Positions 1 through 7,604 of a stretch of 17,512 nt of DNA are shown here, piece by piece (position 1 is the first letter of the stretch; each line of letters begins with the position of its first letter). Where the stretch lies: positions 1 to 17,512 of the forward strand of contig JASLHL010000230.1 in assembly GCA_030152225.1 (NCBI GenBank), given 5' to 3'. The notes beneath the pieces were generated by a model, which had not been told where the DNA came from, did no database searches, and saw nothing but the letters and a program-made list of their open reading frames with translations. The position numbers were made by a program, and so were the translations under genes. The stretch is from Flavobacterium sp. Its GTDB lineage: Bacteria; Bacteroidota; Bacteroidia; Flavobacteriales; Flavobacteriaceae.

Positions 1-991
1 ATTTGGTCCTTATATTCCAACAGAATACGGCGGAGCAGGATTAGACCAAATTTCCTATGGTTTAATTATGCAGGAGATTGAAAGAGGAGATTCAGGTGTA
101 CGTTCAACTTCATCTGTTCAGTCTTCTTTAGTCATGTATCCAATTTGGAAATACGGTAACGAAGAACAACGCAATAAATATTTACCAAAATTAGCAACTG
201 GAGAAATGATCGGTTGTTTTGGTTTAACAGAGCCTGACCATGGGTCAAACCCAGGAGGAATGATTACCAACTTCAAAGATATGGGGGATCATTACCTATT
301 AAATGGAGCAAAAATGTGGATTTCGAATGCGCCATTTGCTGATATTGCAGTAGTTTGGGCAAAAAACGAAGAAGGTAGAATTCACGGCTTAATCGTTGAA
401 AGAGGCATGGAAGGTTTCTCTACACCAGAAACACATAATAAATGGTCATTAAGAGCATCTTCAACTGGAGAGCTTATTTTTGACAATGTAAAAGTTCCAA
501 AAGAAAACTTATTACCAAACAAATCAGGATTAGGTGCACCACTAGGATGTTTAGATTCTGCGCGTTATGGAATTGCTTGGGGAGCAATCGGAGCAGCAAT
601 GGATTGTTATGATACAGCATTGCGCTACTCTAAAGAGCGTATCCAATTTGACAAACCAATTGGAGCTACTCAATTACAACAAAAGAAATTGGCTGAAATG
701 ATCACAGAGATCACAAAGGCACAAATGTTAACTTGGCGTTTAGGTGTATTGAGAAATGAAGGAAGAGCAACAACTGCTCAGATTTCAATGGCAAAACGCA
801 ACAACGTAGCTATGGCATTAGAAATTGCTCGTGATGCACGTCAAATGTTAGGTGGAATGGGGATCACAGGCGAGTATTCTATTATGCGTCACATGATGAA
901 CCTTGAGTCTGTGGTTACTTACGAAGGAACACACGATATCCACTTGTTGATTACAGGTATGGATGTTACAGGTTTCCCTGCATTCAAGTAG
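1..991 (+). CDS. Acyl-CoA dehydrogenase, glutaryl-CoA dehydrogenase-like (5'-truncated by window edge)
   Basis: The reading frame is open from base 2, so the gene starts before the window; 329 C-terminal residues are visible and about 60 are missing compared with the roughly 390-residue family. Glutaryl-CoA dehydrogenase is an FAD enzyme that oxidises and decarboxylates glutaryl-CoA to crotonyl-CoA in lysine and tryptophan breakdown. The fragment matches my recollection of the human enzyme over its whole length. Shared blocks include DSGVRSTSSVQSSLVM, GCFGLTEPDHGSNP, ARYGIAWG and RNNVAMALEIARDARQMLGG. YEGTHDIH carries the catalytic base Glu (codon 923-925). The Arg of DSGVRS corresponds to the substrate-carboxylate-binding Arg of that enzyme, which favours glutaryl-CoA over plain fatty acyl-CoA substrates. 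A terminator follows 34 bp after the stop. The family call is very secure; the exact substrate is inferred. Confidence 0.93.
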   Translation, partial: FGPYIPTEYGGAGLDQISYGLIMQEIERGDSGVRSTSSVQSSLVMYPIWKYGNEEQRNKYLPKLATGEMIGCFGLTEPDHGSNPGGMITNFKDMGDHYLLNGAKMWISNAPFADIAVVWAKNEEGRIHGLIVERGMEGFSTPETHNKWSLRASSTGELIFDNVKVPKENLLPNKSGLGAPLGCLDSARYGIAWGAIGAAMDCYDTALRYSKERIQFDKPIGATQLQQKKLAEMITEITKAQMLTWRLGVLRNEGRATTAQISMAKRNNVAMALEIARDARQMLGGMGITGEYSIMRHMMNLESVVTYEGTHDIHLLITGMDVTGFPAFK

Positions 992-1024
992 TCTAGCTTA
1001 TAACAAAATAGATAAACTTTATAT

Positions 1025-1055
1025 AAAGAGCTTCTCCTAACCGAGAAGCTTTTTT
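1025..1055 (+). terminator. Intrinsic terminator of the acyl-CoA dehydrogenase gene
   Basis: The 8-bp stem AGCTTCTC (1029-1036) / GAGAAGCT (1043-1050) has a 6-nt loop and is extended by A/T pairs into a run of T at 1050-1055. It lies 34-64 bp after the stop codon and overlaps the next promoter element by one base. Confidence 0.85.
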
Positions 1056-1062
1056 ACTTTTG
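1055..1062 (+). promoter_or_regulatory. Bacteroidota -7 promoter element TACTTTTG
   Basis: This is an exact match to the Bacteroidota -7 consensus TAnnTTTG, 20 nt upstream of the DUF3050 start codon and directly after the upstream terminator. No clear -33 TTG is visible at the expected distance, where the terminator stem lies. Confidence 0.6.
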
Positions 1063-1081
1063 TATAAATCTTATAAACACC

Positions 1082-1852
1082 ATGAATATACAATCCGTTA
1101 ATCAGCTCATTACGCCTGAACGCAACGCTTTATTAGAGCATCCTTTATATCATAAAATAACGACCATCGCCCATTTGCAAAAATTCATGGAAGGCCATGT
1201 TTATGCTGTATGGGACTTTATGTCTTTACTCAAGGCGCTACAGCAAAAACTCACCTGTACTACAACGCCTTGGTTTGCTTCGCCTTATCCGCAAACACGC
1301 TATTTAATCAATGAAATTGTCTTAGCAGAAGAATCCGATCTAGCAATAGACGGACAGCGTTTGAGTCATTTTGAGATGTACCTTGATGCTATGGAAGGTG
1401 CGCAAGCGAACACCCAAATTATAACAGCCTTCTTGGACCAATTACAGCAAGGAAAAACCATCGAACAAGCCATTGCTTCTCTAGCAGTAGATCCAGATAT
1501 CAAGGCATTTCTTACGTTTACCTTTGATGTAATTGCACAAGGAAAACCACATGAAATAGCGGCAGCCTTTACTTTTGGTCGTGAAGATTTGATCCCTGAT
1601 ATGTTCACTGCTATCTTAAAAGGATTTCAACTTAACTTTCCCGAAACAGATTTGTCGAAATTAATTTATTACTTTGAGCGACATATTGAGCTGGATGGTG
1701 ATGAGCACGGACCGATGGCCATGCAGATGATTACCGAGCTATGTGGTTCAGATGAACAAAAATGGCAGGATGTTATTCGCATCTCTAAAGCCGCTCTTGA
1801 AAAAAGATATGGCTTGTGGAATGCAATTGAACGCAGCATTGAAACAAATTAA
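1082..1852 (+). CDS. DUF3050 domain protein (haem-oxygenase-like fold)
   Basis: The 256-residue soluble protein has no signal peptide or membrane segment. The length and sequence fit family DUF3050, which I place in the haem-oxygenase-like superfamily; its biochemical function is not established. Recognisable blocks are MEGHVYAVWDFMSLL (36-50), NEIVLAEESD (77-86), HFEMYLDAMEGA (96-107), FTFGREDLIPDMF (163-175) and FERHIELDGDEHGPM (198-212). The acidic and His residues in these blocks (H39, E83/E84, H96, E168, H201, D205, H209) resemble the metal-ligand layout of haem-oxygenase-like diiron oxygenases, but the spacing H-x3-D-x3-H differs by one residue from the usual H-x3-D-x2-H. The ATG lies 20 nt after a consensus -7 element. 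The short-chain dehydrogenase starts 28 bp downstream with no terminator between, so the two are probably one transcript. The family call is good; the metal-enzyme idea is inference. Confidence 0.85.
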   Translation: MNIQSVNQLITPERNALLEHPLYHKITTIAHLQKFMEGHVYAVWDFMSLLKALQQKLTCTTTPWFASPYPQTRYLINEIVLAEESDLAIDGQRLSHFEMYLDAMEGAQANTQIITAFLDQLQQGKTIEQAIASLAVDPDIKAFLTFTFDVIAQGKPHEIAAAFTFGREDLIPDMFTAILKGFQLNFPETDLSKLIYYFERHIELDGDEHGPMAMQMITELCGSDEQKWQDVIRISKAALEKRYGLWNAIERSIETN

Positions 1853-1880
1853 TTAAATCTATTTATAAAAACACGACGCT

Positions 1881-2600
1881 ATGAATCCATTAAAAGGAAA
1901 AAACGCAATTATTACAGGAGGAGGAAGAGGACTAGGGAAAGCTACTGCTTTTGCTTTTGCTAAAGAAGGAATAAACGTGGCAATCACCGGTAGAAATGAA
2001 GAACGCCTCCAACAAACGGTAACGGAACTTACGGCTATGGGAGTTAAAGCAACCTACGCTGTGTTTGATGTAGTAGACAAAGAAGCAGTTCAACGTGAAA
2101 TTGCTAAAGTTATCGCCTTCTTAGGCGGTATTGATATACTAGTGAACAACGCGGGTATTTCTGAATTTGGCAAATTCACTGATATGCCTGCAGCGCGTTG
2201 GGAAGAAATCTTAATAACCAATGTAATGGGCGTGTACAATGTAACACGTGAGGTACTTCCGCATTTGATTAAGCAAAATGAAGGTGATATTTTCAACGTA
2301 GCTTCTACAGCTGGATTAAATGGAAACCCTACAACTTCTGCTTATTCAGCTTCTAAATTTGCTGTAATTGGCCTGTCCGAATCCCTAATGAAAGAAGTGC
2401 GCAAAAACAATATCCGTGTGTGTACCTTAACACCGAGTACAATTGCTTCTGATATGTCAATTGAATTGGGGCTAACAGACGGAAACCCCGATCACATTTT
2501 ACAACCCGAAGACTTTGCAGAATTACTTGTTGCAACGCTTAAATTACCGCGTAGAGCGATGTTGAAAACAGCTTCGCTTTGGACAACAAACCCTGTATAA
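1881..2600 (+). CDS. Short-chain dehydrogenase/reductase, FabG-like
   Basis: The 239-residue protein is a classical SDR: a Rossmann-fold NAD(P)-dependent oxidoreductase acting on a carbonyl or hydroxyl group in the cytoplasm. The glycine-rich cofactor motif TGGGRGLG is at 12-19, NNAG at 89-92, the structural Asn at 114 (TNVMG), catalytic Ser142 and the YSASK motif with Tyr155 and Lys159. Arg38 after the second strand (ITGRN) favours NADP(H). The C-terminal LWTTNP is typical of the 3-ketoacyl-ACP-reductase-like branch, but these enzymes are often annotated as FabG without proof. It follows the DUF3050 gene by 28 bp and ends in a strong terminator, so the pair probably forms a two-gene operon. 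The true substrate is unknown. Confidence 0.92.
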   Translation: MNPLKGKNAIITGGGRGLGKATAFAFAKEGINVAITGRNEERLQQTVTELTAMGVKATYAVFDVVDKEAVQREIAKVIAFLGGIDILVNNAGISEFGKFTDMPAARWEEILITNVMGVYNVTREVLPHLIKQNEGDIFNVASTAGLNGNPTTSAYSASKFAVIGLSESLMKEVRKNNIRVCTLTPSTIASDMSIELGLTDGNPDHILQPEDFAELLVATLKLPRRAMLKTASLWTTNPV

Positions 2601-2605
2601 ATAGT

Positions 2606-2641
2606 AAAAAAAAAAGCTACCGTGCACGGGTAGCTTTTTTT
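2606..2641. terminator. Intrinsic terminator after the SDR gene
   Basis: AGCTACC (2615-2621) pairs with GGTAGCT (2629-2635) across a 7-nt loop. The stem is flanked by A-run on the left and T-run on the right, so it could work in both directions, though only the + strand unit needs it here. Confidence 0.88.
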
Positions 2642-2668
2642 ATTGCATTTTTTTATTGCATTTTTTTT
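2635..2668 (+). repeat. Two-copy 13-bp tandem repeat (T7-ATTGCA) plus partial third copy
   Basis: TTTTTTTATTGCA occurs twice in direct succession (2635-2647 and 2648-2660) and is followed by another T-run and GCA. The first T-run is also the terminator tail. It looks like slippage duplication in a poly-T tract. Confidence 0.8.
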
Positions 2669-2700
2669 GCAGTGGCGAATCAGATTTCATAAGATGTTAC

Positions 2701-2708
2701 TACATTTG
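2701..2708 (+). promoter_or_regulatory. Bacteroidota -7 promoter element TACATTTG (mtgA)
   Basis: This is an exact TAnnTTTG match ending 27 nt before the mtgA ATG and downstream of the SDR terminator. No convincing -33 TTG stands at the usual spacing. Confidence 0.6.
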
Positions 2709-2734
2709 TACCGGTTTTTATATCGTATAAATCT

Positions 2735-3430
2735 ATGGTTCGCAAACTTTTACGCTTTATCTTAAAGCTTGTCTTGTGGTTCTTTGCACTGAGCATACTC
2801 TCTGTTATTTTCTTTCGTTTTGTCCCGATTCCCTATACTCCCTTGATGTTTATTCGGCTATATGAGCAAAAGAAAGAAGGTCAACCCTTTACACTCAAAC
2901 ACGATTGGGTTTCTATAGATCAAATCAGTCCAAATTTACAGAAAGCAGTTATTGTCAGCGAAGATGGGCATTTCTTATCCCACAATGGCTTTGATTTCAA
3001 AGCGATCGAAAAGGCGATGAAGCACAATGAAAAGGGCAAACGCATCAAAGGGGGGAGTACCATCTCCCAACAAACAGCCAAAAACGTTTTTCTATGGCCT
3101 GGACGAAGTTATATCCGCAAGGGATTTGAGGCTTACTTTACGGTGCTTATTGAGCTTTTGTGGTCCAAAGAACGCATTTTAGAAGTCTACCTCAACAGCA
3201 TTGAAATGGGAAATGGCGTCTATGGTGCAGAAGCCGCAGCCCAACATTGGTATAAGAAAAGTGCAGCTAAACTTTCCGTTCAGGAAGCTGCTGGACTCGC
3301 TGTTATTTTACCCAGTCCAAGACGCTACAATCCCGTACAATCTGGTCCTTATGTAAGCAAGCGTAAACAGACCATTTCGAAGTATATCAAAGGCTATGGC
3401 CCACTAGATTTAAAGAAGAAAAACAAATAA
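2735..3430 (+). CDS. mtgA: Monofunctional biosynthetic peptidoglycan transglycosylase
   Basis: The 231-residue protein is a stand-alone GT51 glycosyltransferase that polymerises lipid II into glycan strands at the outer face of the inner membrane. One N-terminal membrane anchor spans about residues 8-29. GT51 motifs follow in order: SEDGHFLSHNGFD (75-87) with catalytic Glu76, KGGSTISQQTAKNVF (105-119), the ILEVYLNSIEMGNGVYGAEAAA block (148-169) and ILPSPRRYNP (191-200). The length is that of MtgA, and there is no transpeptidase domain. The start codon lies 27 nt after a consensus -7 element, so the gene seems to have its own promoter. The next gene starts 78 bp later. Confidence 0.95.
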   Translation: MVRKLLRFILKLVLWFFALSILSVIFFRFVPIPYTPLMFIRLYEQKKEGQPFTLKHDWVSIDQISPNLQKAVIVSEDGHFLSHNGFDFKAIEKAMKHNEKGKRIKGGSTISQQTAKNVFLWPGRSYIRKGFEAYFTVLIELLWSKERILEVYLNSIEMGNGVYGAEAAAQHWYKKSAAKLSVQEAAGLAVILPSPRRYNPVQSGPYVSKRKQTISKYIKGYGPLDLKKKNK

Positions 3431-3508
3431 AATATTCCTTTTTTCGTTAAAAATTTTCATCTAAACTAGATTTTTCCTAACTTGTAGTCAAACTTAAAAT
3501 TATTTGTT

Positions 3509-3976
3509 ATGAAAAAACTCGTATTAACATTAGCACTTGGCGGATTACTTTTCGCTACATCATGTAAAGACAACAAGGCGGAGCCTACTGAAGCAGATAC
3601 TACGCCAGCAATTGAACTAAATGAAGCGAAATCAGAAGCGGAGATTAAATTTGATCAAGCAAAACAAGCTTTAGATGAAGCTATAAAAAGTGGAGATAAA
3701 GCAGCAGAAGAAGCGGCTAGAAAAACACTAGATGACGCTCAAAAAGCTTGGGAAACAACTAAACAAAAAACGGAAGATGCCGTAAATCACATGGAAGAAA
3801 AAGCGAATGAATTAAAAGAAGACGCTCAAAAATCCTTAGATGAGGCAAAAGACAAAGCGGATGAATTAAAAGACGAAGCAAAAGAGAAAGCTGAAAAAGC
3901 AAAAGAAAGCGTAAAAGAAGCAGCAAAAGAAACTCAAAAAGGGTTGGAAAATGCCGCAGATAAATTGAAAAAATAA
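3509..3976 (+). CDS. Lipoprotein with Lys/Glu/Ala-rich LEA-like helical repeats
   Basis: The 155-residue protein starts with a lipoprotein signal peptide: KK, a hydrophobic core, and lipobox FATSC with the lipidated Cys19. The mature part is almost entirely charged and alanine-rich and should form one long amphipathic helix or be partly disordered. From about residue 95 it shows 11-residue periods (EKANELKEDAQ, DKADELKDEAK, EKAEKAKESVK, EAAKETQKGLE), one heptad-length piece interrupting them. That is the periodicity of group 3 LEA and apolipoprotein-like helices. Matching DNA segments around 3801-3890 show internal duplication. Function is unknown; stress protection or an envelope spacer are guesses. 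It lies between mtgA and dps and is closed by its own terminator. The element TAACTTG at 3478-3484 is at best a weak promoter. Confidence 0.85.
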   Translation: MKKLVLTLALGGLLFATSCKDNKAEPTEADTTPAIELNEAKSEAEIKFDQAKQALDEAIKSGDKAAEEAARKTLDDAQKAWETTKQKTEDAVNHMEEKANELKEDAQKSLDEAKDKADELKDEAKEKAEKAKESVKEAAKETQKGLENAADKLKK

Positions 3977-3984
3977 TTAAAATG

Positions 3985-4014
3985 AGGACCTGGAAACAGG
4001 TCCTTTATTTTTTT
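3985..4014 (+). terminator. Intrinsic terminator with GAAA tetraloop
   Basis: The perfect 8-bp stem AGGACCTG (3985-3992) / CAGGTCCT (3997-4004) is closed by a GAAA (GNRA) tetraloop and followed by a T-rich tail to 4014. It lies just after the helical lipoprotein gene. Confidence 0.92.
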
Positions 4015-4137
4015 ACACATCAATAGTTTTTCTGTCATTTATCAAAAAAAAAAGTATTTTATCTTTTATTTACCAGACTAATCCATGGTTCTTTCTTCTT
4101 TTTTTCGTAATTTGTAAACAACTAAAAATTAAACACT

Positions 4138-4611
4138 ATGAAAACAAATATTGGTCTAAAAGACGATGTAAGACAAAAAGTAACGGATGTACTCTCTCGA
4201 TTATTAGCAGATGAATTTGTACTGTATACCAAAACAAGAAAAGCGCATTATAACGTAGAGGGAATAGACTTCCACTCCATGCACTTATTTTTCCAATCCC
4301 AATATGAAGCAACGATTGTAGATGTTGATGATATCGCAGAGCGAATTCGTCACCTAGGTCACTATGCTCCTAGTAGCTTGAAAGAATACCTTGCTTTGAC
4401 ACAATTAACAGAGTCTAGAGACAATGAAGGCAATGACAGTGCTTCTTGGATTAAAGACTTGTGTAAAGATCACGAAGCAATTATTGTTTTCTTAAGAGAA
4501 AACATCGATCCCATTGACGAAATGCACGATCAAGGTACCGCTGATTTCTTGACGAGTTTATTAGAAAAACACGAAGAAGCAGCTTGGATGTTACGCGCAC
4601 ATATTAAGTAA
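4138..4611 (+). CDS. dps: Dps-family ferritin-like DNA-protection protein
   Basis: The 157-residue protein is a Dps miniferritin. It assembles into a 12-subunit shell that oxidises Fe(II), mostly with hydrogen peroxide, stores the iron and so limits Fenton damage to DNA. The inter-subunit ferroxidase ligands are complete: His37, His49, Asp64 and Glu68, with the same spacing (12, 15, 4) as E. coli His51, His63, Asp78, Glu82. The block KAHYNVEGIDFHSMHLFF and the following DDIAERIRHLG are family hallmarks. The N-terminal tail is short (MKTNIGLKDDVRQK), so direct DNA binding by a long basic tail is unlikely. The gene has its own terminator. A possible but imperfect -7 element (TAATTTG, 4108-4114) lies 24 nt before the ATG. 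Regulation by peroxide or starvation is known for the family but not visible here. Confidence 0.96.
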   Translation: MKTNIGLKDDVRQKVTDVLSRLLADEFVLYTKTRKAHYNVEGIDFHSMHLFFQSQYEATIVDVDDIAERIRHLGHYAPSSLKEYLALTQLTESRDNEGNDSASWIKDLCKDHEAIIVFLRENIDPIDEMHDQGTADFLTSLLEKHEEAAWMLRAHIK

Positions 4612-4635
4612 TATTCAATTCCTTATTTATTATAG

Positions 4636-4665
4636 AGGTTTGTCTTTAAAAGGCAAACCTTTTTT
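4636..4665 (+). terminator. Intrinsic terminator of dps
   Basis: AGGTTTGTC (4636-4644) pairs with GGCAAACCT (4652-4660), one G-T pair, with a 7-nt loop, followed by a T-run to 4665. Confidence 0.9.
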
Positions 4666-4703
4666 GTTATTTTTACGGTCAACCCAGAACAATTCCAAAA
4701 ATA

Positions 4704-5312
4704 ATGAAACGATTAATTATACTTGTGGCTGCAGCTTTATTGCAGTATGCTTGTACGTCCTCTCCCCAAACAGAGTCAGAAAAGGCGCTTTTATTTCAAA
4801 AGACCTTAAATAAAGAATTTGCCAACAAAGATACCTCTCCCTTAGTACCCGATGCATTGAAGAACTTCAAAGAGCTGGATTTCTTCCCTGTGAACGAACG
4901 TTTTATTATCGAAGCGCAATTTACCCGTACACCGGACGAAGTTCCCTTTGAGATGCCTACAACAACTGAACGCAAACCCATCTATGTCAAGTATGGCGAA
5001 GCTACTTTTCTATTGAATGGCAAAGAGCAAAAGTTAGATCTGTTTCAAGATATCAACCTACGCAATCAAAAAGAATACGAAAAACATTTATTCCTTCCTT
5101 TTACAGATTTAACCTCCGGTGTTAGCACCTATGGTGGAGGTCGTTATATTGATTTAGAGATTCCGGAAGGAGAGGTGATCGTCTTGAATTTCAATTTGGC
5201 TTATAACCCATATTGTGTGTATAATCCCAAATTTTCTTGTCCTATTCCACCGGAACAGAATTACATTAATGCCGAAATTAATGCAGGGATCAAAGACTAT
5301 AAATACAAATAA
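4704..5312 (+). CDS. DUF1684 lipoprotein
   Basis: The 202-residue protein has a lipoprotein signal (MKRLIILVAAALLQYAC, lipidated Cys17) followed by a DUF1684 domain. The diagnostic C-terminal motifs are present: STYGGGRYIDL (141-151), the FNLAYNPY block (163-170) and CVYNPKFSCPIPPEQN (171-186), with two conserved cysteines at 171 and 179. The ligand or reaction of DUF1684 proteins is not known to me. The protein is probably a periplasmic or outer-membrane-attached single-domain protein. It has its own short upstream region after the dps terminator, with only a weak promoter candidate (TATTTTTA, 4668-4675). Its stop codon is the first part of a bidirectional terminator shared with the convergent peptidase gene. 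Confidence 0.88.
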   Translation: MKRLIILVAAALLQYACTSSPQTESEKALLFQKTLNKEFANKDTSPLVPDALKNFKELDFFPVNERFIIEAQFTRTPDEVPFEMPTTTERKPIYVKYGEATFLLNGKEQKLDLFQDINLRNQKEYEKHLFLPFTDLTSGVSTYGGGRYIDLEIPEGEVIVLNFNLAYNPYCVYNPKFSCPIPPEQNYINAEINAGIKDYKYK

Positions 5313-5352
5313 TAAAAAAAACCTCAATCTTGCGATTGAGGTTTTTTTTATT
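5311..5352. terminator. Bidirectional terminator between convergent genes
   Basis: A perfect 19-bp inverted repeat (5311-5329 / 5334-5352) with a 4-nt TTGC loop. The core CCTCAATC/GATTGAGG is flanked by eight A on the left and eight T on the right, so each strand ends in a U-run. It serves the DUF1684 gene (+) and the prolyl oligopeptidase gene (-), and begins inside the DUF1684 stop codon. Confidence 0.95.
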
Positions 5353-5369
5353 ATTTGTATTGGTACAAT

Positions 5370-7490
5370 TTACTTCAATTTCTTTACACCCATATTGTAT
5401 AAAGTAAAAGCTTGTAAATCAACATTTTCTTGAACTTGCTGTGCAATTGATTTACCAGCACCATGTCCTGCATTAGTTTCAATGCGGATTAACATCGGGT
5501 TATTTCCTTTGTTGTGTGCTTGTAATTCAGCTGCAAATTTAAAGCTGTGTGCAGGTACAACACGGTCATCGTGATCTCCTGTTGTTACCATTGTAGCAGG
5601 ATAAGATTCTTCTTTCACATTGTGTAGAGGAGAATATCCTTTCAAGTAGTTGAACATTTCTTTGCTATCTTCAGCTGTTCCGTAGTCATATGCCCATCCA
5701 GCGCCAGCTGTAAAGGTATGGTAACGCAACATATCTAATACACCTACAGCAGGTAGAGCTACCTTCATTAAATCAGGACGTTGTGTCATTGTTGCTCCAA
5801 CTAATAATCCTCCGTTTGATCCCCCTTTGATTGCTAAGAAATCAGAAGAGGTGTATTTATTGTCAATTAAGTATTGAGCAGCAGCAATGAAATCGTCAAA
5901 TACATTTTGTTTTTGCATTTTTGTTCCCGCTACGTGCCAAGCTTTTCCATACTCACCACCCCCTCTTAGGTTAGGTACCGCATATACTCCACCATTTTCT
6001 AACCAAATAGCATTAGCAATACTGAAAGAAGGCGTTAAACTAACGTTGAATCCTCCATAAGCATATAGCATTGTCGGATTTTTACCGTTTAATTCAATTC
6101 CTTTTTTGTACGTAATGATCATCGGTACTTTTGTTCCATCTTTCGAAGTATAGAATACTTGTTTAGACTCATACTGCGTAGAATCAAACTTCACTTTAGG
6201 CTGCTCGTAAACTTTAGAGGTACCCTCTTGTACATCTAAAGCATAGATTGTTCCTGGTGTAATGTAGTTAGTAAATGAGTAATACAGGGTTGTATCTTCT
6301 TTTTTACCTCCAAATCCGCTTGCTGTTCCGATACCAGGTAGTTCGATTGTTCTGATTTCTTTTCCTGTATAATCGTATTGTTTCACCATAGAAACGGCAT
6401 CTTTCAAATAGCTGGCAAAAATATATCCTCCCCCTTTTGTTGGTGACAATACATGTTCTGTTTCTGCGATGAAATCTACCCAGTTTGCTTGTTGTGGTTT
6501 TGTTGCATCAACTGTTACTAGACGTGAATTCGGTGCATTGAAATCGGTTTCGATAAACAATTTACCGTCTTTACTATCTAATACACTACTACTGCTATCG
6601 AAGTTATTCACCAAGGTTACAATAGGACTATTTGCCTTTGTTAAATCTTTGATATACAATTCATTCCCATAAGTTGAATTTGCCGCAGAAATAACCAAAT
6701 ATTGGTTGTCTCCTGTTACATATCCACCAACATATCTTCTCTTCTGGTCTTTACCAAAGATTAAAGCATCCTCTTTTTGAGCTGTACCTAACTTGTGATA
6801 GTATAATTTGTGCTGATCTGTTTTGGCAGACAATTCGCTTCCTTCTGGTTTCTCGTAGCTTGAATAGTAAAATCCTTCGTTTTTAAACCAAGAAACCCCA
6901 CTAAATTTAACATCTACTAAGGTATCGCCAATCACTTCTTTCGTTTCTGTATCGATCACAATCACCTTTCTCCAATCACTTCCTCCTTCTGAAATGGCAT
7001 AAGCTGCTTTGCTTCCGTCTTCAGAAAAATCAATACTACCTAGTGATGTTGTACCATCTGTAGAGAATTTATTAGGATCTAAGAATACTTCTTCTTTTCC
7101 TGCTTCATCTTTGCGGTATAAAATCGACTGATTTTGTAACCCATCATTTTTGAAAAAATACGTGTATTTTCCTTCTTTAAATGGAGCGCCAATTTTTTCG
7201 TAGTTCCATGCTTCTTCCATTTGTTTTTTCAGCTGATCTCTAAATGGAATTTGAGCTAAGTAACCATACGTTACTTCATTCTGTGCTTTTACCCAAGCTG
7301 CAGTTTCTTCAGAACGGTCGTCTTCTAGCCAACGGTAAGGGTCTGCTACTTCAACCTCAAAGTACGTATCAACTACATCTCCTTTTTTCGTTTCTGGATA
7401 TTGGATATCCGCTACCTGTTCTTTTGCCCCTTCATTTTTACATGAAATAATCAAAGTTGCTACAAGAAGAGTCATTAACGATTTTCTCAT
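5370..7490 (-). CDS. Prolyl oligopeptidase (S9A family), predicted lipoprotein
   Basis: The 706-residue enzyme is a prolyl endopeptidase of family S9A that cuts short peptides after proline. It aligns throughout with the secreted enzyme of Elizabethkingia (Flavobacterium) meningoseptica as I remember it, for example [42 protein letters not shown] and the GGSNGG nucleophile loop. The N-terminal beta-propeller is followed by the alpha/beta-hydrolase domain with the full triad Ser558 (GGSNGG), Asp641 (DHDDRVVP) and His676 (NAGHGAGK). Unlike my recollection of the soluble periplasmic Elizabethkingia protein, the N-terminus ends in a lipobox (LIISC, Cys17), so the enzyme is probably membrane-anchored facing the periplasm or cell surface. 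A terminator separates it from the upstream metal cluster, so it seems to be monocistronic. Confidence 0.96.
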   Translation of the reverse strand: MRKSLMTLLVATLIISCKNEGAKEQVADIQYPETKKGDVVDTYFEVEVADPYRWLEDDRSEETAAWVKAQNEVTYGYLAQIPFRDQLKKQMEEAWNYEKIGAPFKEGKYTYFFKNDGLQNQSILYRKDEAGKEEVFLDPNKFSTDGTTSLGSIDFSEDGSKAAYAISEGGSDWRKVIVIDTETKEVIGDTLVDVKFSGVSWFKNEGFYYSSYEKPEGSELSAKTDQHKLYYHKLGTAQKEDALIFGKDQKRRYVGGYVTGDNQYLVISAANSTYGNELYIKDLTKANSPIVTLVNNFDSSSSVLDSKDGKLFIETDFNAPNSRLVTVDATKPQQANWVDFIAETEHVLSPTKGGGYIFASYLKDAVSMVKQYDYTGKEIRTIELPGIGTASGFGGKKEDTTLYYSFTNYITPGTIYALDVQEGTSKVYEQPKVKFDSTQYESKQVFYTSKDGTKVPMIITYKKGIELNGKNPTMLYAYGGFNVSLTPSFSIANAIWLENGGVYAVPNLRGGGEYGKAWHVAGTKMQKQNVFDDFIAAAQYLIDNKYTSSDFLAIKGGSNGGLLVGATMTQRPDLMKVALPAVGVLDMLRYHTFTAGAGWAYDYGTAEDSKEMFNYLKGYSPLHNVKEESYPATMVTTGDHDDRVVPAHSFKFAAELQAHNKGNNPMLIRIETNAGHGAGKSIAQQVQENVDLQAFTLYNMGVKKLK

Positions 7491-7524
7491 AATAAATAAT
7501 TCTATTTTTAAATTTCTTTGCTAG

Positions 7525-7532
7525 TAAATATA
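7525..7532 (-). promoter_or_regulatory. Possible -7 element for the prolyl oligopeptidase gene (TATATTTA)
   Basis: On the minus strand TATATTTA differs from TAnnTTTG only in the last base and lies 35 nt upstream of the ATG, between the upstream terminator and the gene. The call is weak because the region is very AT-rich. Confidence 0.3.
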
Positions 7533-7546
7533 TTAATAAATAATGC

Positions 7547-7573
7547 AAAAGCAAGGCCTGAAGCCTTGCTTTT
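7547..7573 (-). terminator. Terminator of the metal-uptake cluster
   Basis: A perfect 11-bp inverted repeat, AAAAGCAAGGC (7547-7557) / GCCTTGCTTTT (7563-7573), with a 5-nt loop. It lies 32 bp after the stop of the DUF4625 gene on the minus strand and ends in four T. Confidence 0.85.
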
Positions 7574-7604
7574 ATCCAATTATAAACCAATTAACAAGTA
7601 AATA

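Noticed and set aside
1366..1608. Minus-strand open frame inside the DUF3050 gene
   Set aside because: It is a shadow of a conserved coding region, with no promoter and no recognisable product.
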